Positions 63,946-64,000 of a DNA stretch of 64,000 nucleotides are shown piece after piece. The stretch spans positions 496,001-560,000 of the forward strand of contig WMKK01000022.1 of assembly GCA_012295225.1 (NCBI GenBank), given 5' to 3'. Made by a program: the position numbers and the translations under genes. A model generated the notes under the pieces. It ran no database searches, was not told the DNA's origin, and saw only the letters and a program-made list of their open reading frames with translations. The DNA is from Ostreococcus mediterraneus (Eukaryota > Chlorophyta > Mamiellophyceae > Mamiellales > Bathycoccaceae). The first letter of the stretch is position 1, and every line of letters begins with the position of its first letter.

Positions 63946-63985
63946 TTGATAAAACGTTGCTTCAGCATGAGATTTAGCCACGCCC
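63946..63985 (+). promoter_or_regulatory. Shared 40-bp upstream module, copy 3
   Basis: TTGATAAAA, 14 bases, GAGATTTAGCCACGCCC, with spacing identical to the two copies upstream of glycosyltransferase genes. It points right, so any gene it serves lies beyond the window. It sits about 20 bp from the broken end of the FG-GAP fragment. Confidence 0.55.
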
Positions 63986-64000
63986 AAAAATCGTGACTAA

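Overview
This is eukaryotic nuclear DNA, most probably from a small green alga of the Mamiellophyceae (the Ostreococcus, Bathycoccus, Micromonas group). The reasons are compact, mostly intron-poor host genes, a large membrane protein with pherophorin-like PPPSP tracts, a fragment of an FG-GAP protein, an HSP70 first exon, and several glycosyltransferase genes scattered among dense, nested mobile elements. That last mixture resembles the low-GC 'outlier' chromosomes of this group, which carry surface-glycan genes and many transposons. The taxon is inferred from gene content, not proven.

Layout. 1-13.9 kb: two nearly identical Ty1/copia-type elements in tandem, sharing the LTR between them; the second 3' LTR holds a 416-bp MITE with a perfect 8-bp target duplication. 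14.0-18.1 kb: a PC-esterase/TBL-like gene, a small zinc-finger-like ORF and a GT-A glycosyltransferase. 18.1-26.2 kb: a whole-looking Ty3/gypsy chromovirus with identical 137-bp LTRs. 26.3-32.3 kb: GC-rich noncoding DNA, a 940-bp foldback element, a hAT-type BED-finger relic, and a Harbinger-type element holding a MULE-type element with a perfect 9-bp target duplication. 32.5-34.7 kb: a fused GT8/GT15-like glycosyltransferase followed by a kinase-like remnant. 34.9-41.5 kb: MITEs nested in an LTR-type relic, a GC-rich block carrying a captured HSP70 first exon, and a PIF/Harbinger transposase. 41.5-51.0 kb: a broken copia relic, a GT77-like glycosyltransferase, and a whole-looking copia element with identical LTRs and a TSD. 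51-57 kb: an inverted-repeat element, a plant-type mariner transposase, another MITE, a zinc-finger ORF and a heavily decayed copia relic. 58-64 kb: a 1692-residue membrane protein and an FG-GAP gene fragment.

How it works together. The intact host-type genes point to surface glycan synthesis in the secretory pathway: three separate GT-A type enzymes and one probable polysaccharide O-acyl-transferase/esterase, each starting with a hydrophobic signal or anchor. Two of the glycosyltransferase genes share an ungapped 40-bp upstream module, and a third copy lies at the right edge of the window. The most striking feature is a cytosine-C5-methyltransferase-like domain carried by two unrelated LTR retrotransposon lineages: between integrase and reverse transcriptase in the copia pair, and after the chromodomain in the gypsy element. 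The two domains are clearly homologous.
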